Shown: positions 60,473 to 64,000 of the stretch, one piece after another
Layout: every line of letters starts with the position of its first letter
Numbering within the stretch: the stretch's first letter is position 1
Assembly: GCA_965213575.1 (NCBI GenBank)
Contig: CBDBZN010000037.1
Span: 62,001 to 126,000 of the forward strand
Length of the DNA stretch: 64,000 nt
From: JAUHXS01 sp965213575
Lineage (GTDB): Bacteria; Bacteroidota; Bacteroidia; Chitinophagales; JAUHXS01
Direction: 5' to 3'
Translations under genes and position numbers: made by a program
Notes under the pieces: model-generated
The model's input: only the letters and a program-made list of their open reading frames with translations
Told to the model about the DNA's origin: nothing
The model's database searches: none

Positions 60473-60805
60473 TTACATATCTTCTTCCTCTTCTACTAAA
60501 TTATCATCCACACTAACCTGCGAAAGGAGTACTTCCTTAATTCTATGTACCGGTACAGTAATACCATTTTTAAGTACTGCTTTCTCATCTTTATAATCCC
60601 AGATGGTCGTTTCAACTTTTTTAATGCCTTCTGCGTCTGCAAATACCATCATAACTTTATAATGAGCCAGGTTTCCATATTCGATCGCTTCTTTGATATC
60701 TTTTATTCTCTTTTTTCTGGCATTTGGATCTGCTAATAGGTCTTCTTGAGGAAACTTCATTCCTCTAATAGCCTCTTTATCTACTAAAATAGGTTTGTTT
60801 GTCAT
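60473..60805 (-). CDS. Conserved hypothetical protein with acidic C-terminus (110 aa)
   Basis: MTNKPILVDKEAIRGMKFPQ, EYGNLAHYKVMMVFADAEGI and KNGITVPVHRIKEVLL, ending DDNLVEEEEDM. There is no signal peptide or membrane helix, so it is cytoplasmic. The central part looks like a small beta-rich fold of about 60 residues (KVETTIWDY, AVLKNGITVPVHRI). I do not recognise a named family. It is convergent with the DinB gene and divergent from uvrA. Confidence 0.55.
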   Translation of the reverse strand: MTNKPILVDKEAIRGMKFPQEDLLADPNARKKRIKDIKEAIEYGNLAHYKVMMVFADAEGIKKVETTIWDYKDEKAVLKNGITVPVHRIKEVLLSQVSVDDNLVEEEEDM

Positions 60806-60892
60806 ACATCTAAATTAAAACTTATATTTCAAATCTCATATCTAAATTATAAACTATAATTATAAACTATCTCATTTTCCAAAATGAATGAA

Positions 60893-60900
60893 TAACTTTG
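60893..60900 (+). promoter_or_regulatory. Promoter -7 box of uvrA
   Basis: TAACTTTG fits TAnnTTTG and covers the TTG at 60898 that opens the longest frame. The true start is therefore ATG 60916, 15 nt downstream. Confidence 0.6.
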
Positions 60901-60915
60901 AGGATTAGTAATACT

Positions 60916-63774
60916 ATGATAGAAGAAGCGCCCAATCAAGTAATAAATGAGACAGATTACATATCAGTTTTTGGTGCCCGGGAAAATAATTTAAAAAATA
61001 TTAATGTCATCATTCCCAGAGATCAACTGGTCGTCATAACCGGCATTAGCGGCAGTGGGAAGTCATCTTTAGCATTTGATACAATTTACGCAGAAGGCCA
61101 ACGCCGCTATATGGAAAGCTTTTCTGCTTATGCACGGCAATTTATGGGCAACATGGAAGCGCCGGATGTTGATAAGATCAGTGGACTTAGCCCGGTCATA
61201 TCCATTGAGCAAAAAACAACAAATAAAAATCCTCGATCAACAGTAGGGACTGTTACTGAGATATACGATTTTGTCCGGCTTTTGTTTGCCAGAGTTGGAA
61301 CAGCATATTCTTATGTGACAGGTAAAAAGATGGTTCGCTATAGTGGGCAAGAATTAGTTAACCATATTATTGATAAATACGCTGATAAGAAAATTGTTGT
61401 TTTAGCTCCTTTAGTACGAGGAAGAAAAGGGCATTATCGAGAATTATTTGAACAGTTAAGAAAGCAAGGTTATTTAAAAGTCCGAGTAGATGGAGAAATT
61501 GTAAACATTGAACCCAAGATGCAACTGGATCGATATAAAATCCATGACATTGAGTCTATCATTGATCGATTAGAAGTAGCAGAAGAAGAAAGGACCCGAT
61601 TAGCTAAAGCAGTAGATTCCGCCATGAAAATAGGGAACGGCTTAATCATGATCTTAGATCACGAAACTGATGAAGCTACTGTTTTTAGTAATAAATTGAT
61701 GTGCCCTGATTCGGGCATTTCTTACGAAGAACCTTCTCCAAACTCATTTTCATTTAACTCCCCCTATGGAGCCTGTGCTGCTTGCAATGGATTAGGTGAA
61801 GTTAAAACAGTTGATGAACAGGCAATTATTCCGGATGACTCTAAAAGCATTAATGAAGGGGGATTAGCCCCTTTGGGAGAATATAAAGATACGTATACCT
61901 TTAAATATGTAAGAGCTGTAGCAGATACATATGGTTTTTCTTTAGCTGCTCCAATTAATAAAATTCCGGAAGAAGGGTTAAAAGTATTGCTTCATGGTTT
62001 TACTGAAGAAGACAAATTAAAAGTTCCGGTTCGGTTTGGAGGAAAGAAGCGTAAGGTTTATAACTTGGAGTTTGAAGGATTGGTCAAAATGTTGCAACGA
62101 TATTACGAAGAGACATCATCTGATGCTATTAGAAAATGGGCAGAAGATTTTATGATCAGTACTACTTGTGATACTTGTAAAGGCGGAAGGCTTAAAATAG
62201 AATCTTTAAATTTTAAAGTTGCAGATAAAAATATTGCTGACTTAGTTACGATGGACCTTAATGTCTTAGCTGCTTGGTTTGAAAAGGTAGAAAATAAATT
62301 ATCTCAAAGAGAGTTGACTATCAGTAGAGATATCTTAAAGGAGATTCGTGCCCGAATAGGATTTTTACTAGATGTCGGGCTTGATTATTTAACATTAGAT
62401 AGGCCTGCACGCTCCCTTTCCGGTGGGGAGTCGCAACGGATCAGATTAGCTACTCAAATAGGTTCCAGATTGGAGGGAGTTACCTACATTTTAGATGAAC
62501 CGAGTATAGGCCTACACCAGCGAGATAATCAGAAATTGATTGAAACACTGAAAGAACTGGTTGAGATTGGTAATTCTGTCTTAGTGGTAGAGCATGATAA
62601 AGATATTATGCTAGAATCGGATTATTTGATAGACATTGGCCCTGGAGCAGGTGAATACGGAGGTAACATAGTGGCAGAAGGAACTCCGCAAGAAGTAGCA
62701 AAGCAAGATTCAAAAACTGCACAACACCTTAACGGTAAAAGTGATATTCCTGTGCCTGAAAAAAGAAGGAAAGGTAGCGGAAAGGAATTAGTTCTGATCG
62801 GAGCCAGTGGTAATAATTTAAAAAATGTAACTGTACATTTACCTTTAGGTGTGATGATCTGTGTTACAGGCGTTTCTGGCAGTGGTAAATCAACCTTGAT
62901 CAACGAAACCTTATATCCTATTTTAAATCATTATTTTTTTAGGGCCAAGAAAAAACCATTACCCTATAAAAATATAAAAGGAATAGATCATATCGATAAA
63001 GTAATTGAAATAGATCAATCACCTATTGGTAGGACACCTCGTTCTAATCCGGCTACTTATATTGGCGTTTTTACAGATATAAGACAACTGTTTTCCAATC
63101 TGCCAGAAGCAAAAATAAGAGGATATAAACCCGGCAGGTTTTCTTTTAATGTAAAGGGTGGCCGATGTGAAGTTTGCGAAGGTGGAGGTATGCGCGTAAT
63201 CGAAATGAATTTCTTGCCGGATGTCTATATAGAATGTGAAAATTGTCAGGGTAAGCGGTATAACAGAGAAACGCTTGAGGTTAGATATAAAGGTAAATCT
63301 ATTAGTGATGTTTTAGACATGAGCATAGAAGATGCTACTGACTTTTTTAAAGAAATTCCCAATATTTATAGAAAATTAAAAACATTATTAGAAGTAGGAT
63401 TAGGATATGTTCGATTAGGCCAATCTGCCACTACCATTTCCGGAGGAGAAGCCCAGCGCGTTAAGTTAGCATCTGAATTATCTAAAAAAGATACGGGAAA
63501 TACATTTTATATATTGGATGAACCAACGACCGGATTGCATTTTGAGGATATAAAAAAGCTTTTAGATGTGTTAAATAAATTAGTAGAAAAAGGAAATTCT
63601 ATCTTAATTATTGAGCACAATTTAGATGTAGTTAAAATTGCCGACCATGTTATAGATGTAGGCCCGGAAGGAGGAAATAAAGGAGGAAAAATTATTGCTA
63701 CCGGCACTCCGGAAGAAGTAGCTGAAGTAAAAGAAAGCTATACCGGACAATTTTTGAAAAAGGAATTAATTTAG
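60916..63774 (+). CDS. uvrA: Excinuclease ABC subunit UvrA
   Basis: The damage-recognition ATPase of nucleotide excision repair; 952 residues. Two ABC modules: Walker A GISGSGKSS (about 43-51) and GVSGSGKST (about 650), signatures LSGGESQRIRLATQIGS and ISGGEAQRVKLASEL, Walker B YILDEPSIGLHQRD and YILDEPTTGLHFED. Zinc modules include CDTCKGGR and CEVCEGGG...CENCQGKRY, both intact. The first zinc module reads CPDSGISYEEP...CAACNGLG, lacking the second Cys of the usual CxxC. Start from ATG 60916, just after the promoter. Confidence 0.96.
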   Translation: MIEEAPNQVINETDYISVFGARENNLKNINVIIPRDQLVVITGISGSGKSSLAFDTIYAEGQRRYMESFSAYARQFMGNMEAPDVDKISGLSPVISIEQKTTNKNPRSTVGTVTEIYDFVRLLFARVGTAYSYVTGKKMVRYSGQELVNHIIDKYADKKIVVLAPLVRGRKGHYRELFEQLRKQGYLKVRVDGEIVNIEPKMQLDRYKIHDIESIIDRLEVAEEERTRLAKAVDSAMKIGNGLIMILDHETDEATVFSNKLMCPDSGISYEEPSPNSFSFNSPYGACAACNGLGEVKTVDEQAIIPDDSKSINEGGLAPLGEYKDTYTFKYVRAVADTYGFSLAAPINKIPEEGLKVLLHGFTEEDKLKVPVRFGGKKRKVYNLEFEGLVKMLQRYYEETSSDAIRKWAEDFMISTTCDTCKGGRLKIESLNFKVADKNIADLVTMDLNVLAAWFEKVENKLSQRELTISRDILKEIRARIGFLLDVGLDYLTLDRPARSLSGGESQRIRLATQIGSRLEGVTYILDEPSIGLHQRDNQKLIETLKELVEIGNSVLVVEHDKDIMLESDYLIDIGPGAGEYGGNIVAEGTPQEVAKQDSKTAQHLNGKSDIPVPEKRRKGSGKELVLIGASGNNLKNVTVHLPLGVMICVTGVSGSGKSTLINETLYPILNHYFFRAKKKPLPYKNIKGIDHIDKVIEIDQSPIGRTPRSNPATYIGVFTDIRQLFSNLPEAKIRGYKPGRFSFNVKGGRCEVCEGGGMRVIEMNFLPDVYIECENCQGKRYNRETLEVRYKGKSISDVLDMSIEDATDFFKEIPNIYRKLKTLLEVGLGYVRLGQSATTISGGEAQRVKLASELSKKDTGNTFYILDEPTTGLHFEDIKKLLDVLNKLVEKGNSILIIEHNLDVVKIADHVIDVGPEGGNKGGKIIATGTPEEVAEVKESYTGQFLKKELI

Positions 63775-63889
63775 ATTTTAGATTTATGAAGTAAGATTTT
63801 AGATTTTCTGAATGCTCTAAAACAGATTTATCAATAGTACCTTCTATCCATTAATAATTCATCATTCAAAATTTATAATTAAAATATAG

Positions 63890-64000
63890 CTATCTGTATT
63901 TTAAATAAAACCGTAAAGCAATATTATGAGGTTTATTGAACCCTTCAAAACCAGGATTCAATACAGTAATATTATAGCCATATACTAAATCAATATAGCC
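63890..64000 (-). CDS. Outer-membrane barrel-like protein, C-terminal part
   Basis: The last 36 codons of a minus-strand gene cut by the right edge of the window: GYIDLVYGYNITVLNPGFEG, then FNKPHNIALRFYLKYR and a stop at 63890. The alternating pattern ending in aromatic and basic residues fits a terminal beta strand of an outer-membrane barrel. It is convergent with uvrA. The family is unknown from this fragment. Confidence 0.5.
   Translation of the reverse strand, partial: GYIDLVYGYNITVLNPGFEGFNKPHNIALRFYLKYR

Overview
This window is AT-rich DNA from a member of the Bacteroidota. Four lines of evidence point that way. There are many type IX secretion system (T9SS) substrates with type A or type B (CHU_C-like) C-terminal sorting domains. 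There is a PorP/SprF partner protein and a TonB-dependent receptor with a CarboxypepD_reg N-terminus. There are Bacteroidota-specific families (DUF4175, DUF5686, propeller/Y_Y_Y/SpoIIE sensors). Promoters fit the Bacteroidota primary sigma factor consensus TAnnTTTG. Start codons are often TTG or GTG. I could not identify the genus. No rRNA, tRNA or CRISPR array was seen.

Layout. 1-5.7 kb: the start of a divergent barrel gene, then fabG and a VWA-domain membrane protein (both frameshifted), then a convergent DUF5686 outer-membrane gene (also frameshifted). 5.7-17.7 kb: an accessory island opening with a 1,023-residue fibre-like surface protein under a promoter with operator-like dyads. It is followed by tandem copies of a two-gene unit, a small outer-membrane barrel plus a T9SS-secreted protein. 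Several copies are truncated, fused or reduced to remnants, and copies of the fibre protein's C-terminal tail are scattered between units. 17.9-25.3 kb: housekeeping and conserved genes (family 5 solute-binding lipoprotein, DUF4175 coiled-coil protein, RsbW-like ATPase, ybeY, tadA-like deaminase, superoxide dismutase). 25.4-26.7 kb: three small minus-strand genes (DUF4112, a tiny Cys-containing membrane protein, a SlyD-like FKBP isomerase). 26.8-38.5 kb: a five-gene minus-strand operon encoding a giant repeat surface protein, PorP/SprF, a PD40/PKD protein, an unknown secreted protein and a propeller-SpoIIE phosphatase. 38.9-45.5 kb: riboflavin synthase, a 902-residue adhesin-like T9SS protein, an EEP-family lipoprotein and a prolyl oligopeptidase. 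45.6-46.3 kb: a REP-associated tyrosine transposase framed by three long palindromes. 46.3-51.1 kb: ABC exporter, short-chain dehydrogenase, DUF4143-type ATPase, bestrophin. 51.2-64 kb: typA, xerD, aroQ, a family 2 glycosyltransferase, rpe, a TonB-dependent receptor, an antitoxin with a decayed toxin, a DinB-family protein, a small conserved protein, uvrA, and the end of another barrel gene.

How the genes work together. Most accessory content concerns the cell surface: T9SS cargo and the barrels that may hold or display it. The 26.8-38.5 kb operon looks like one surface apparatus with its own sensor-phosphatase output. The 9-17.7 kb island looks like a recombining reservoir of surface-protein modules. 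Single-base frameshifts break at least four otherwise intact genes, always as one extra base. This is probably insertion-biased sequencing error, although real decay is certain for the toxin pseudogene.
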